NCBI RefSeq assembly: GCF_007421925.1
Contig: NZ_QMDX01000007.1
Coordinates: forward strand, 39,473-103,472
Source: Haloglomus irregulare
GTDB taxonomy: Archaea > Halobacteriota > Halobacteria > Halobacteriales > Haloarculaceae
Length of the DNA: 64,000 nucleotides
Direction of reading: 5' to 3'
This document shows positions 28,977 to 38,652 of the stretch, piece by piece. The notes under the pieces were generated by a model. That model saw nothing but the letters and a program-made list of their open reading frames with translations, searched no databases and had not been told where the DNA came from. Every line of letters begins with the position of its first letter. The first letter of the stretch is position 1. A program made the translations under genes and the position numbers.

Positions 28977-29555
28977 TCACGGGATGTGCCCCACGCACTC
29001 GACGACATCCTCTTCGGTGGTCCACCGATAGAGTCGCCCGTGTTCCTCGAGCATCTCGAAGATCGCCGTCTGCATCCCGCTGTATGGGTTCTCGACGTCG
29101 ACGCCGGTATCGATATCGTCGGGATCGAGGGCGTCGTACTCGCGCTGACAGACATGTGTTTTCGCGAAGTACTCCTCGAGGGCAGTGAAGTAGCCCTGTT
29201 CGACGAGGAAGCCGCCCTGTGCGTGCTCGGCAACACCCACGATGTAGTCGGTGTAATCCGCAAGCAGGCGGAACTTGAGGTAGGTGTTGACCCACTCGCT
29301 GCGGATGTCGACCATCAGAAACGCGTAGGCGTCGGGCCGTCGATTCAGCCGGTCTTTGACGAGCTGGAGCCGACGAATCTCCGGCTGGCCGTAACTCCCG
29401 AGGACGAAATACGCTCGGTCGGCTGAGAAGATCGGGGATAATTCGGCGACACTCTGTTTCAGCGCCTCGTACTCCTCGGGAGTGAGCGAGGCTTCGTGGA
29501 GGTGGGCCTCGGCGCGCTCTGCGAGGTCCTCGACGGTCACTGCTTCCTCGCCCAT
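28977..29555 (-). CDS. Uncharacterised protein with YFVLGSYGQPE motif
   Basis: 192 residues from the ATG at 29555 (MGEEAVTVED); an ATG at 29585 adds ten. The core begins ADRAYFVLGSYGQPEIRRLQ, then DAYAFLMVDIRSEWVNTYLK, then IVGVAEHAQGGFLVEQGYF. The alternating strand-helix pattern and Gly/Glu placement recall nucleoside-deoxyribosyltransferase or TIR-like folds, but I cannot confirm this. It is convergent to nothing and lies just upstream of operator A, divergent from the HTH gene at 29672. Confidence 0.55.
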   Translation of the reverse strand: MGEEAVTVEDLAERAEAHLHEASLTPEEYEALKQSVAELSPIFSADRAYFVLGSYGQPEIRRLQLVKDRLNRRPDAYAFLMVDIRSEWVNTYLKFRLLADYTDYIVGVAEHAQGGFLVEQGYFTALEEYFAKTHVCQREYDALDPDDIDTGVDVENPYSGMQTAIFEMLEEHGRLYRWTTEEDVVECVGHIP

Positions 29556-29671
29556 ATGACGTGCCTCTCGGCCGGTGGATTTCAATGCGTCGACCTACAC
29601 GGTCAGCGTATCGCCTTTGACTGATTCGTATTATGGCGAAACGCTTTAGCCCGTACTCCACAAAGAGGAGT

Positions 29672-30085
29672 ATGATGAGCACCCCCGACGAGGTCACGAG
29701 CGATCTCGACACCGTTCGCGAGCGACTCAACGTCGTCACCCAGGAGACGCGATTCTCGCTCGTCCAGGATATCCTCGGGCATCCGTCGGGGCTGCCGACG
29801 CTGAAGGAACTGGACTACGTCAATCCGAGCCGGAGTCAAACGACGATCCGCCAGCATCTGCAGCGCCTCGTCGAGGCGGGTATCGTCGAGAAAGTCGAAC
29901 TCCCTGAGGATCGCCGGCAGAACGACCTACCGTACACGTTCTACGGAATCAGCGAGGAGGGACGTCAATTCCTCGAGGACCACAAGCTGCTGCGCGCCGA
30001 GGAGACGCTCCGAGAGATCTACGACCGGGTTGAGAAGACTGCCGAGATCGAGCGCTACGAGACCGCCCCACGTCCTGATCGGTGA
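29672..30085 (+). CDS. Winged-helix transcription regulator
   Basis: 137 residues from ATG 29672 (or 29675). It has a winged HTH core: VTQETRFSLVQDILGH, then SRSQTTIRQHLQRLVEAGIV, and a wing NDLPYTFYGISEEG, with a C-terminal helix (about 100-130) for dimerisation. It lies between operators A (28891) and B (30119), making it a candidate for the protein that reads the AGTTACCCCA repeats; this is position-based inference. Confidence 0.75.
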   Translation: MMSTPDEVTSDLDTVRERLNVVTQETRFSLVQDILGHPSGLPTLKELDYVNPSRSQTTIRQHLQRLVEAGIVEKVELPEDRRQNDLPYTFYGISEEGRQFLEDHKLLRAEETLREIYDRVEKTAEIERYETAPRPDR

Positions 30086-30118
30086 GTGATTCGGCTATCC
30101 GACGATGACGATACAGAA

Positions 30119-30162
30119 AGTTACCCCACAGTGTTCAGGAGCTTCTACTTTATGGGGTAACT
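30119..30162. promoter_or_regulatory. Inverted-repeat operator B
   Basis: AGTTACCCCA at 30119-30128 and TGGGGTAACT at 30153-30162, spacer 24 bp. It lies between two convergent genes (stops at 30085 and 30202), so it does not obviously control either. It may serve an unseen small transcript or be a structural or partition site. Confidence 0.7.
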
Positions 30163-30201
30163 CTGGGGTGAATATCGCTCACGGACTCCGGCTACCGAAA
30201 T

Positions 30202-31788
30202 CTACTGAAACCCGACTGTAGAGTCGTCGTCGAATACGTTCTCCGAGAAAGATTCGTCCTCATCAGAGCGATCGACGCCGGAGGTCGGTCTAGGGCGAAT
30301 GTCTTCGGTCATAGCATCGAGTTCTTCCGGAGTGGGGAAGTCCTCAACCGAGACTGTTTGAGCATCCCGTCGTGCAGCTCGGCGTTTGGCATCTGTGACC
30401 AGTTCCTCGATATCAGCACCGCTGAGACCGGCAGTGTGACTCGCGAGCTGTGCCAGCTGGTCCCCGGTGAGGTCGTGTGGAACCCCCCTCAATTTCGACT
30501 GGAAGATCGCGTGACGGCTCTCCTCTTCAGGAAGTCCGATCTCGACGTGCGTCGCGAGTCGGCCAGGGCGAAGAATCGCGGGGTCGGTGTCTTCCGGACG
30601 GTTCGTTGCGCCGACGACGATGGCCGTTCGATCGTCGGCGGTGAGATGGACAAGCAGCTCACTGGTGATCTTTCTATCCTCGGCGTGCGCGCCCCCAGCG
30701 CCGACATCGCGACCGCCAAACAGGTGTTCGGCCTCGTCGAGGAAGATGACGCAGGGACCGATTGACTCGGCTTCTTCGAAGAGCTGGCGGACCCGCTGAG
30801 GACCATCGTTAATCCACTTGCTGGTCACGTCCGCCGGGCCTAGCTCGACGAAGGGGATATCGAGTTCGCCAGCAAGGGCTCGAGCGAACATGGTTTTGCC
30901 CGTTCCCGGGGGTCCATAGAAGAGAATTCCTCGCGACGGTTCGATCCCGAACCGATCGTATCGGTCGTCACCGCGTGCCGTTGCCTGGACCGGCTGGAGG
31001 ACCTCTTCTGCGAGTCGTTCCTTTACTTCGTAATAACCGGCGACGTCGTCGAAGCCGATGTCCGAGCGGGTCCAGTTGTATTCGAATTCCCCCATGGAAG
31101 ATGCTTTGGCTGGTGTTTTGGTCGGGTAAGAGTCACCACTCTTACTGCCTGAATCGGATGTTCTAGAAGAGTCTCCTTGGTTGAGTGACTCCTCTTGTTC
31201 ATTTCGTTCTCTATCCTCTCCACGAATTCGTCTGAATTTCTCGTAGTCGACGGAGGGCGTCACGTGACGTCCGGAGGCATAGTGATACCCATTTTCTCCA
31301 TTAGGATTGTAGTACATCACCGCGACTAACGAGGCTGCAGCACCCAGTCCAATAATTGCTTGAACCCGAGAGTCGCCAGGAACAATAGTCGAAAAGAAAT
31401 CGAACTGCGAGACTGTGACGAAGGAGGCGGCGAAAGCTACCGTCTCGGCGAAAAGTAACAACACTACGAACAACTCGTAAACGAGCGCGAATGGATAGAG
31501 TCCGATGACCCCGATCGATTTGAAGACGGGTATTCCCAACCCCCCTGCGATATAAATCATCAAAATGCCCAGACCGAGTGCTACTACGGCGGTTGGTGGG
31601 AGATTAAGTAGAGGAGCGACCACCCACATGTGGACGAACGCCAGCGTGGTCCATGCGAGCATAAACAACAGCCGATAAACACTTTGCTTCTCGTGCTTGC
31701 GCTCCATGACTCGGTAGGTCACGTACTCGACGCTCGCGAAGAGACCGAGGAAGATGGCTACTGCGAGTACAGTATCGAGGATACTCAT
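30202..31788 (-). CDS. Membrane-anchored AAA+ ATPase
   Basis: 528 residues from ATG 31788 (MSILDTVLAVAIFLG). About five hydrophobic helices occupy the first 165 residues, then a charged linker (about 185-240). An AAA+ domain follows: Walker A YGPPGTGKTMFARALAG (about 288), Walker B CVIFLDEAEHLFGG (about 348), arginine-finger region and ATNRPEDTDPAILRPGR. It resembles FtsH/Cdc48-type ATPases but has no protease domain. It is the last gene of the leftward conjugation cluster, so it may assemble or remodel the channel. Not a standard VirB component. Confidence 0.8.
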   Translation of the reverse strand: MSILDTVLAVAIFLGLFASVEYVTYRVMERKHEKQSVYRLLFMLAWTTLAFVHMWVVAPLLNLPPTAVVALGLGILMIYIAGGLGIPVFKSIGVIGLYPFALVYELFVVLLLFAETVAFAASFVTVSQFDFFSTIVPGDSRVQAIIGLGAAASLVAVMYYNPNGENGYHYASGRHVTPSVDYEKFRRIRGEDRERNEQEESLNQGDSSRTSDSGSKSGDSYPTKTPAKASSMGEFEYNWTRSDIGFDDVAGYYEVKERLAEEVLQPVQATARGDDRYDRFGIEPSRGILFYGPPGTGKTMFARALAGELDIPFVELGPADVTSKWINDGPQRVRQLFEEAESIGPCVIFLDEAEHLFGGRDVGAGGAHAEDRKITSELLVHLTADDRTAIVVGATNRPEDTDPAILRPGRLATHVEIGLPEEESRHAIFQSKLRGVPHDLTGDQLAQLASHTAGLSGADIEELVTDAKRRAARRDAQTVSVEDFPTPEELDAMTEDIRPRPTSGVDRSDEDESFSENVFDDDSTVGFQ

Positions 31789-32023
31789 TGGATCACAGAG
31801 GTGATTTTGCGAGCCGTGATGGGACGGATATCGCCATCCCCGCGAGGGGATCGCGCCGGGGGGTGGTTGGTCATGTGAGCCGCGGCGTGCGTACACCACT
31901 GAGAACGGCATCGACAGATGCGTTCACAGAGGTCTATGTTCCTTTCATGCCGGTACTACGCTATAACTTCTCGCACCAGGGGCACGACCGGTTCGTAGAC
32001 GGAGGAATGCGGTCAAATCATCT

Positions 32024-33994
32024 CTAAAGCGTCTCCGATGGTTCTCCCTTGGTATCTTCATCCCACGGCGGATCCGTCGCCTGACCTGGTCCATCCTCTC
32101 GTTTGGTCGTCCAGTCGATGTCATCTTCATCAGAGGGGTTGACCAGACTACCTTCGGATCCCGGGCCGATGAGGTGTTTTCCCCCGCGTTTCCCCATATT
32201 GTAGGCCGCGTAGGGACTCCGCGTCATCGCCCCGGCAAAGACGATTCCACTAGCCTTTCCGGCCTGGACACCGGTTTTCCCCACCTGCTTGCCTGCCCGT
32301 CCCGTTGATATGGCAGCTCTGCCGGGTGTCTTCGCAGCCGTCTGTGCGGCCTTGATTCTCTTCACGCTTCGGGCAGATTTCGACGCATCATCCCTGAGCG
32401 ACACAGCTCTCTGGCCGAAAGTTTGGGCTCTGTCATTGAGATCGATCGTCATCTCCTGGCCCGCTGCCGTCTTGTACGCTACCTTCCCGTCTGCGTTTGG
32501 TATGACTGTAGAGACCTCATCTGCAGGTGCTTCGTCACCTGTTAGGATTCCACGATCGGCAGCCTCGGCAACGTTGAATTCCCCGTTCTGGTACGCATCT
32601 GTTAGGAAGTCCCGATTCGCTTCTGCTTCGTCGGCCGCGTCCAGATTTTGGTTGATCGCTTTCCGATGATTATCGATACTCTCTGTCCCAACCGCTCTCC
32701 TGGCGCCAGCCACTCCACGGTTCTTTGCTTTTGAGCCAAACTTCCTTGCTGCGGAGCCCGCTCGGCCCGCATGTGTCCGTGCCGTGCTCACCACTGGTGA
32801 GCCAGCGACCAGTCCGCCGGCCGAATCTTTTCCTCTGGTGAACAACCCGGGTGCTGAATCGACGCTGTTCTCGACGGCGGACTCCCGCGTTCCGAGTGCC
32901 TCTGAAACGCTACTACGCATCGTCCCGCCAACGGTTGAGTTCCCGGTAGCCGCAGAGGGATCTGCCGCAGTACCGCCGGATGTGCCACCACCGGATCCAC
33001 CCGACGATCCCCCACTCCCGCCTCCACTGGTCCCGCCAGAACTCGACTTCGAAGCACTACTCACGGCCCCCGAGCCTGCGCCGGCGCCGACGGCAACAGC
33101 CCCGACACCTGTGGCGGCGATCGCGGCGGCAACCGTCATCGTGAACGCGGCGTCGACGCCGAGCGGCTGACCAGCCCACCCGATGGTCTTCCAGATGACG
33201 ACGAACAGGACGATCGGAAAAATGAGCGCCAGCGCTGCTGAGACGTAGAAACTGGCGACGTCACCACTCGCAGAGACTCCACCGGTCGCGATCACGTTGA
33301 ACACGCGCATCACGAGTGCAATGATCGGTCCCACGAGCAGGGCATAGACTCCCATCCGGAGCCACGTCGCCGCGAAATTGCTGATCGACTTCATCGGTCC
33401 CCAGTTCGCGTACCATAGTACGGCGAAGAAGGGAGCTCCGACGGCGACCGTAACGACGATGAACTGCCGGAGGACCAGCAGCACCGACGCGATGATCGTC
33501 GCGATGAACATCAGTGGCACTGCGACGAGGAGTGCGATGACCTCGACGCCCAACCCGAGTGTCGAGCCCCAGCTCCCGCCGAGGTCGGCATTGAACGTGA
33601 GGACGAACGTCGGCGGGGCGAGCGCGTTGGTCACCGCGTTCGACGCCTCGATGAGGAACCCGAACAGCGGCTGGGAGATCGCGATGAAGAAGATTACTGC
33701 GACGACGCGGGCAACCATGTTCCACAGCGAGGTCTCGCGGTCCTGACTGAACGGCATCGCGATCAGTCCGCCGGCGATTAGGATGGGCAACAGCGCGATT
33801 GAGAGCCGGAAGACATCGTCCCACGCGGTCGTGACTTGGACGCTGGAAATGATCGAGGGCTCGATGGTCAACAATGGCTTCAGCCCGAAATTGAACATGA
33901 AGTTGATCGCGCTGACCAGAATCGAGCGGAGGAACTCGAAGATGGCGCGGACGATCGCATCGGGAAGCCACCCTAGGTCCAAGAGGTCAGCCAT
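32024..33994 (-). CDS. VirB6/TrbL-like polytopic channel protein
   Basis: 656 residues from ATG 33994 (MADLLDLGWLPD). Six or seven hydrophobic helices lie in the first about 290 residues (for example LLPILIAGGLIAMPFS, VIALLVAVPLMFIATIIASVL, ALALIFPIVLFVVIWKTIGW). A Gly/Ser-rich linker (about 325-360) leads to a long soluble, Ala/Arg-rich tail. Such many-helix proteins next to VirB4 form the inner-membrane channel in type IV secretion. The gene is 78 bp downstream of virB4. Confidence 0.75.
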   Translation of the reverse strand: MADLLDLGWLPDAIVRAIFEFLRSILVSAINFMFNFGLKPLLTIEPSIISSVQVTTAWDDVFRLSIALLPILIAGGLIAMPFSQDRETSLWNMVARVVAVIFFIAISQPLFGFLIEASNAVTNALAPPTFVLTFNADLGGSWGSTLGLGVEVIALLVAVPLMFIATIIASVLLVLRQFIVVTVAVGAPFFAVLWYANWGPMKSISNFAATWLRMGVYALLVGPIIALVMRVFNVIATGGVSASGDVASFYVSAALALIFPIVLFVVIWKTIGWAGQPLGVDAAFTMTVAAAIAATGVGAVAVGAGAGSGAVSSASKSSSGGTSGGGSGGSSGGSGGGTSGGTAADPSAATGNSTVGGTMRSSVSEALGTRESAVENSVDSAPGLFTRGKDSAGGLVAGSPVVSTARTHAGRAGSAARKFGSKAKNRGVAGARRAVGTESIDNHRKAINQNLDAADEAEANRDFLTDAYQNGEFNVAEAADRGILTGDEAPADEVSTVIPNADGKVAYKTAAGQEMTIDLNDRAQTFGQRAVSLRDDASKSARSVKRIKAAQTAAKTPGRAAISTGRAGKQVGKTGVQAGKASGIVFAGAMTRSPYAAYNMGKRGGKHLIGPGSEGSLVNPSDEDDIDWTTKREDGPGQATDPPWDEDTKGEPSETL

Positions 33995-34072
33995 CGACCC
34001 GGCCCTCCGGCGCGTCTGGGGATAACAGACTCTTCGGCCACGATCGGACAATCGCGACGCGCGGCCGTTGCC

Positions 34073-36457
34073 TCACGGTTCCTCCGTGGCGTGCCCGTTC
34101 GTAACCGCGCCTGACCCCGAATCGGGCTCGATGTCCGGGTCGGGCTCAACGACACCGAGGTCGGCAGCATGGACGTCTTCGTGATCGGTCTCCATCGCCA
34201 TCTGGAGGTCCATATCGCGGTTCATCACGTGCGGGAGGTCGGTCATCTCGAGGTCCTCGTGGAACGTCGGATTCGGGACCGTCCCGTCACCCTCGACGAG
34301 ATCGATCCCTTCGACGCCGGCGAGCCAGTCCCACGGATCGAGCTTGTCGTCCAGGACGGTATGCTCGAACGGGCCGCTTCGGATTTCGAGGCGGCGTCGA
34401 CCGTGAACGCTGGTCGCGAGCAGGCACTCCGAGTAGTCCGAGTCCTGTCCGCGGGCTGCGGTCTGGATGAATCGGATTTCATCGGTCGAGAAGCCGTAGT
34501 AATCGGCCGTCTCCTCGGAGACCGACTCGGCATAGAACAGGCACTTCACGTCACAGTTCTCGTAGACCTCGCGGCGCTCGTTCGTCCGGACGAACTCGTG
34601 GGCGGTCTGGCTCATCAGCGTCAGCCCGGCCTCGTAGTGGCGCGCGTGACGGATGTACAGGTTGATCAGGTCCCGGGCTGCGGGCCGCCCGAGCAGGTAG
34701 TGCGCCTCGTCGAACGTGACGTCCACCTTGTAGGGTGATTGCTTTGCCTCGAGGTAGGCCCACGAGAGCATCGCGTGGAGGATGAGCGGCATCTCGCCGG
34801 TGTCGGCGAACGAGCTCATGTCCATCACGACCAGCCGCGAGGAAAGGTCGAGGTTCGTCTGCCCGTTCAGATTGTGGTTGATACCGCCCGGTTTGAACGA
34901 CTCGAACTTCGGCTGGAGATTCCGGGCGAGTTCCTGGTGATGGTCGGTCGGGGTGACGATCGTATCCGAGATCGAGATACCGCCTCCGTGGAGCGGTCCC
35001 GATCCGTCACCGAGCTCCGTTTCGTCAGCGTTCGGCAACCCATAGGACTGGAACTGTCCGAGTTCGACCCCGTCGATGACGCCCGCCTCGTGGGCGGCCT
35101 CGATACCGCCGGCAGCGATCACGTTGACGCCACGAATGAGATCGTCGAGCGTGGGCGACTCCCGCGCGTAGGTGTCGAACTCCCCGAGGATGATCCCCTT
35201 CGAGATGTAGGCGTAGTGTGCTGCTTGGATGAGAATTCCCTCCTCACCGGCGGACATCCCATCACGCTGGTCGAAGTGGGTGTGCAGCATCTCGATGACC
35301 GACCGAATCGTCAGTGCGTACGTGTCGTCGCCGTTCTCCTGTTCGGCGTCCGCCGGCGGCGAGATATCCATCGGATTGACGGTGTAGTTCCCGCCGAAGC
35401 GGATCACCTCGCCACCGAGCGACTGTGCGAACCGTGGATAGTCGTCGCCAGCCGGATCGAACAGGATGCACTGGACGTTCGGGTCCGCGAGTAGTCGCCG
35501 GTAGATCTCCAGCTTCCGGAAGTAGCTTTTGCCCGACCCCGTCTTCCCCGAGATCGCCATCGAGTGGCCCGATAGCGCGTAGCGGTCGAGAATCACCGGG
35601 CGCTTCGTATCGTCGAATCCAAACAGGACACCCTCGGGGTCGTAGATGGACGGTTCGACGAGGTTGAAAAACGTCCCCAGCGCTTCGAGCTGAATCGGGT
35701 GCGTGTTGTCAATGGTGTCGCTCGCGAGCGGGGCGACCGATCCAATAGCGTCGAGTTGCTGGTGTTTGACCGGGCTGAGGTCGACGTCCTGTTCGGCGAG
35801 GATGGCCTCCACCCGGTCGAGCATTTCGTCGAGGTCCTCCCGCGTGTCGGCGACCAGTTCGAGATAGATCGCAACGTCGTAGAGTTTGGTCGTCCCGCGG
35901 ATGGTGTTCCGTAGGAGCCGTTCGAGGTCCTGTCGTTCGAGTTCGTCCTGGTAGGTGTCGGTCCGCCCGCGCTTCTGTTTGACCGACAGCGAGGTCACGG
36001 CCTGCGTATATCGCTTCTGGAGCTGTCGGCGGACATCCTTCGCGGCCCGCGGTTTGACGTGAAGCGAAAGTCGGAGGTCGACGTCGGCGAGCGTCAGCGG
36101 CACCAGCCAGCCGAGGCCGACCTTCCGCGGGAACGAGGTGACGGTGAGGATCTGCGAGATGCGGTCATCGCGCACCTGGAACTTCGGGTAGTCCTGGACG
36201 ACTCGGGGAGCGATGAGCCGCTTGTCGAGTTCGCCACGCTCTTTCAGCGTCTCCATCGGGGTGGCGAGGTCGACGTCCTCGGCCTGCAGCTGGTAGGCCG
36301 CCCACTCGATGTTCTCGGTGGTGGTCTCGCGGTCGAGCAGCGCGAGGTAGTCGAGTGCGTGGCGCGTTTCGTCGCCCGTGAGGTCGTCGATTGGACGACG
36401 CTCAACCGACTCGTCTGCCGTCTCGTTACTGAATGCCTGGGTGAGTCGTTTGATCAT
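34073..36457 (-). CDS. virB4: VirB4/TraC-like conjugation ATPase
   Basis: 794 residues. The N-terminal VirB4-type domain (about 80-290) includes the FPRKVGLGWLVPL strand and a YQDELERQDLERLLRN helix. Walker A is ISGKTGSGKSYFRKLEIYR (about 303-320), Walker B VTFDEAHYLLGRPA (about 578), and MSQTAHEFV and the ESVSEETADYYG region follow. VirB4 powers pilus and channel assembly. Gene order with VirB3- and VirB6-like neighbours supports the assignment. Confidence 0.88.
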   Translation of the reverse strand: MIKRLTQAFSNETADESVERRPIDDLTGDETRHALDYLALLDRETTTENIEWAAYQLQAEDVDLATPMETLKERGELDKRLIAPRVVQDYPKFQVRDDRISQILTVTSFPRKVGLGWLVPLTLADVDLRLSLHVKPRAAKDVRRQLQKRYTQAVTSLSVKQKRGRTDTYQDELERQDLERLLRNTIRGTTKLYDVAIYLELVADTREDLDEMLDRVEAILAEQDVDLSPVKHQQLDAIGSVAPLASDTIDNTHPIQLEALGTFFNLVEPSIYDPEGVLFGFDDTKRPVILDRYALSGHSMAISGKTGSGKSYFRKLEIYRRLLADPNVQCILFDPAGDDYPRFAQSLGGEVIRFGGNYTVNPMDISPPADAEQENGDDTYALTIRSVIEMLHTHFDQRDGMSAGEEGILIQAAHYAYISKGIILGEFDTYARESPTLDDLIRGVNVIAAGGIEAAHEAGVIDGVELGQFQSYGLPNADETELGDGSGPLHGGGISISDTIVTPTDHHQELARNLQPKFESFKPGGINHNLNGQTNLDLSSRLVVMDMSSFADTGEMPLILHAMLSWAYLEAKQSPYKVDVTFDEAHYLLGRPAARDLINLYIRHARHYEAGLTLMSQTAHEFVRTNERREVYENCDVKCLFYAESVSEETADYYGFSTDEIRFIQTAARGQDSDYSECLLATSVHGRRRLEIRSGPFEHTVLDDKLDPWDWLAGVEGIDLVEGDGTVPNPTFHEDLEMTDLPHVMNRDMDLQMAMETDHEDVHAADLGVVEPDPDIEPDSGSGAVTNGHATEEP

Positions 36458-36520
36458 CTGCTAATCTCTCTGTGTGCGGTCGGAGTAGTCGGCCGCCGGT
36501 ACAACTCCAGAGTGAGGGGT

Positions 36521-38026
36521 TCAGACATCGGTTCCCTCCGGCGGTCCCGTTCCACAGTGGTCCTCGTCGACGGCCGTGGCAGCGGCGTTACCAACATCGC
36601 CGTCGATCTCATCGAGAGCGCTGCGACGGGCCCGGAGCGCGAGCGCGACGCCCACGACGAGCAGGAACAGCCCGGCGGCGTACACCTCGACGACGAGGGC
36701 CGTGGTTCCGGTCGGTGTGCTGGTCCACTGCGCTGGATACGCCCGCTCGAACAGGCCGACAGCGACGGCTGTCACACCGACGCCGGCGAGGCCGATTGCC
36801 GTCGATCGGCGGCCCGAGGGAAGCAGAACGACCAGACTCAGCAGGAACGTCGGCAGGCTCCCGGCTGCGAGCCCGAAGGACGCCTCTCGGACGAGCAAGT
36901 ACGGAATCTCTCCGACCTGGCCGCTTCCGAGAAACGCACCGAGGGACGCGATCGCGAACAGCATCGCCATCGCGAATAGCGTCACCCCGGCATACACCGA
37001 CAACGGCGAGTGGTAGTGCTTTCCGCGTCCGATTGGTCCGATGGTCCGGGCGTACCACGCCAGGAGCCGGGAGTTGTCGACCTGGTCGATGTAGTCCTCT
37101 TGGACGCGGCCGCCGTAGGGTAGGTCACCCGTCGACTCGGGACGTGGCTCTGGTTCAGAATCCGGATCGGTGAGCGTCGCCTCCCGATCGGCTTCTTCGA
37201 AGGCCGTCGCGAGGTCGAGCGGCTGGCCAGTCGCCGGGTCGGTTAGCGTCGTTTCGTCCGGCCTCGTGAAGACGCCGTGTTCGAACGCGATCGGCGCCTC
37301 TTGGCCTCGGTAGACCTGATAGAGGATATCGAGCACGTCGGCGCGGTCGTCGAGGATGGTCGTCTCGACCTGCGTGCGGGGCAACTGCGAGGCGACCCGT
37401 TGGACACGAGCCCACACCTCGTCGAGGTACGGCGCTTCGTCGTCGACGGCCGTCGAACGATTTCCGAAGGGAAGTGCGTCGGCGATGACGTCGAATCGGC
37501 CGGCTTCCTCATCTTCCTCCTTCCTGACCGCGACGGCGACGAAGAATCGCCGGTCGCGAACGTTTGCAAGCGCGATCGTCCGGTCCAGCCATTCGGCGTG
37601 AGCAATCCGGCCGTACTCGAGAAGCGGTGAGTCGGTCACCCGGTCGCTCGCCGCCCCGACCGGTGTCCCGCCATCGGTGGCCGGTTCGTCCGTGTCGTCC
37701 CGAGCGTCGACGGTCGATGTCGGCTCTCCAGTCGGTGCGCCTGGCGCGTCTACCCCGACGAACTTCTCGATGTACTGGTCGCCGTTGAACCGAGTCGTCA
37801 GCGTCAGGAACTGCGTCGGGAACTGCAGGCCGCGAAGGAACGTCATGTACGAGACGTACAGGCTGTTCCGCCGTTCTTCCGAGAGCGTGAGCCACTCCCG
37901 AGGCTCGATTTCGATCAACATCGTGTACGCCGTCGGCGTCTCGATGACCCCACCGTCACGAACGTTCTCGAAGCCGAGCAACTCGAGCGTCGAACCGCCA
38001 CCCCCTCCCCCGCTTGTAGGAGTCAC
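36521..38026 (-). CDS. Conjugation-cluster membrane protein between VirB3-like and VirB4
   Basis: 501 residues if it begins at GTG 38026, which overlaps the upstream stop as GTGA; the longer frame to 38155 would overlap the upstream gene by over 100 bp. A soluble N-terminal about 340 residues (TLELLGFENVRDGGVIETPT, YMTFLRGLQFPTQFLTLTTR) resembles the N-terminal part of VirB4-type proteins. Four hydrophobic helices (about 370-480) are near the end. It has no Walker motifs. A VirB4 N-domain-like scaffold is my inference. Confidence 0.65.
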   Translation of the reverse strand: MTPTSGGGGGGSTLELLGFENVRDGGVIETPTAYTMLIEIEPREWLTLSEERRNSLYVSYMTFLRGLQFPTQFLTLTTRFNGDQYIEKFVGVDAPGAPTGEPTSTVDARDDTDEPATDGGTPVGAASDRVTDSPLLEYGRIAHAEWLDRTIALANVRDRRFFVAVAVRKEEDEEAGRFDVIADALPFGNRSTAVDDEAPYLDEVWARVQRVASQLPRTQVETTILDDRADVLDILYQVYRGQEAPIAFEHGVFTRPDETTLTDPATGQPLDLATAFEEADREATLTDPDSEPEPRPESTGDLPYGGRVQEDYIDQVDNSRLLAWYARTIGPIGRGKHYHSPLSVYAGVTLFAMAMLFAIASLGAFLGSGQVGEIPYLLVREASFGLAAGSLPTFLLSLVVLLPSGRRSTAIGLAGVGVTAVAVGLFERAYPAQWTSTPTGTTALVVEVYAAGLFLLVVGVALALRARRSALDEIDGDVGNAAATAVDEDHCGTGPPEGTDV

Positions 38027-38481
38027 GGTCTGTCCTCCACGGTCGACCCGTCGATATCCGGCCGGGTGCGTTCGAACCCACCCGGGTAGGCGAGGTCGAC
38101 GCCCTCGGGGTCTACTGCCCGGTCGGCGGTTCTTATTGGTGGCGTCGTAATCCACTCGTCCTGCGTGACGCCGGCACCGAGATCACCGTCCTTGGGGTCC
38201 GGGTGCCGCCAAACGTAGACGTTCGAACCGGTCTTGTACTGGAAGACGGCGTGCGCGTACCGCAGGGGACGCTGGCCGGGTGGCGTCTTCAGGAAGATCA
38301 GCCCACCAATGCCGATCCCGAGGGCGAACAGCGGGAAGGTGAACAGCAGTGGAAAGCCGATGGTGTAGAGGACGGCACATGGGGCGAGCGGGATGGCAAG
38401 TGACTCGGCGAGGCGCTTTACCGAGAAGCCGAGAAATTTCGACTCCAGCAGGTTGCTCGCGACCGGGACGGGGTCGGGCAT
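38023..38481 (-). CDS. VirB3/PrgI-like small membrane protein
   Basis: 152 residues. A helical hairpin (about 30-65: LAIPLAPCAVLYTIGFPLLF, then FALGIGIGGLIFLKTPPGQR) precedes a PLRYAHAVFQYKTG segment, a layout shared by PrgI/VirB3 proteins encoded just before VirB4 in Gram-positive and archaeal conjugation clusters. The acidic tail carries no motif. Start ATG 38481 directly abuts the upstream TAG. Confidence 0.65.
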   Translation of the reverse strand: MPDPVPVASNLLESKFLGFSVKRLAESLAIPLAPCAVLYTIGFPLLFTFPLFALGIGIGGLIFLKTPPGQRPLRYAHAVFQYKTGSNVYVWRHPDPKDGDLGAGVTQDEWITTPPIRTADRAVDPEGVDLAYPGGFERTRPDIDGSTVEDRP

Positions 38482-38652
38482 CTACTCGCCCTCCTCGAGG
38501 CAGTCCTCGTCCGACGGGAGGACGCCACCGGCTTCCAGCTGCTCGGCCCCCTTGATCAGCATTCCTCGCCAGTTCACACCGTGGCGCTCGCGAACGGCTT
38601 CGAGCCGCTCGAACTGCCGGTCGTCCTTGATGACGATGCGGGTAGAGGTCAT
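38482..38652 (-). CDS. 56-residue conjugation-operon protein, paralogue of next gene
   Basis: ATG 38652, TAG 38482. RIVIKDDRQFERLEAVRERH and GVNWRGMLIKGAEQLEAG form the whole fold, and an acidic tail ends it. The same pattern occurs in the upstream gene (38649-39041), with which it overlaps by ATGA. The short strand-helix-helix look recalls ribbon-helix-helix proteins; DNA binding is a guess. Its place at the head of the operon would fit a relaxosome accessory or autorepressor. Confidence 0.65.
   Translation of the reverse strand: MTSTRIVIKDDRQFERLEAVRERHGVNWRGMLIKGAEQLEAGGVLPSDEDCLEEGE

Noticed and set aside
28940-29188. 82-codon plus-strand frame starting at the right arm of operator A
   Set aside because: Its ATG exists only because the operator is palindromic; the body is antisense to the gene at 28977 and Arg-rich.
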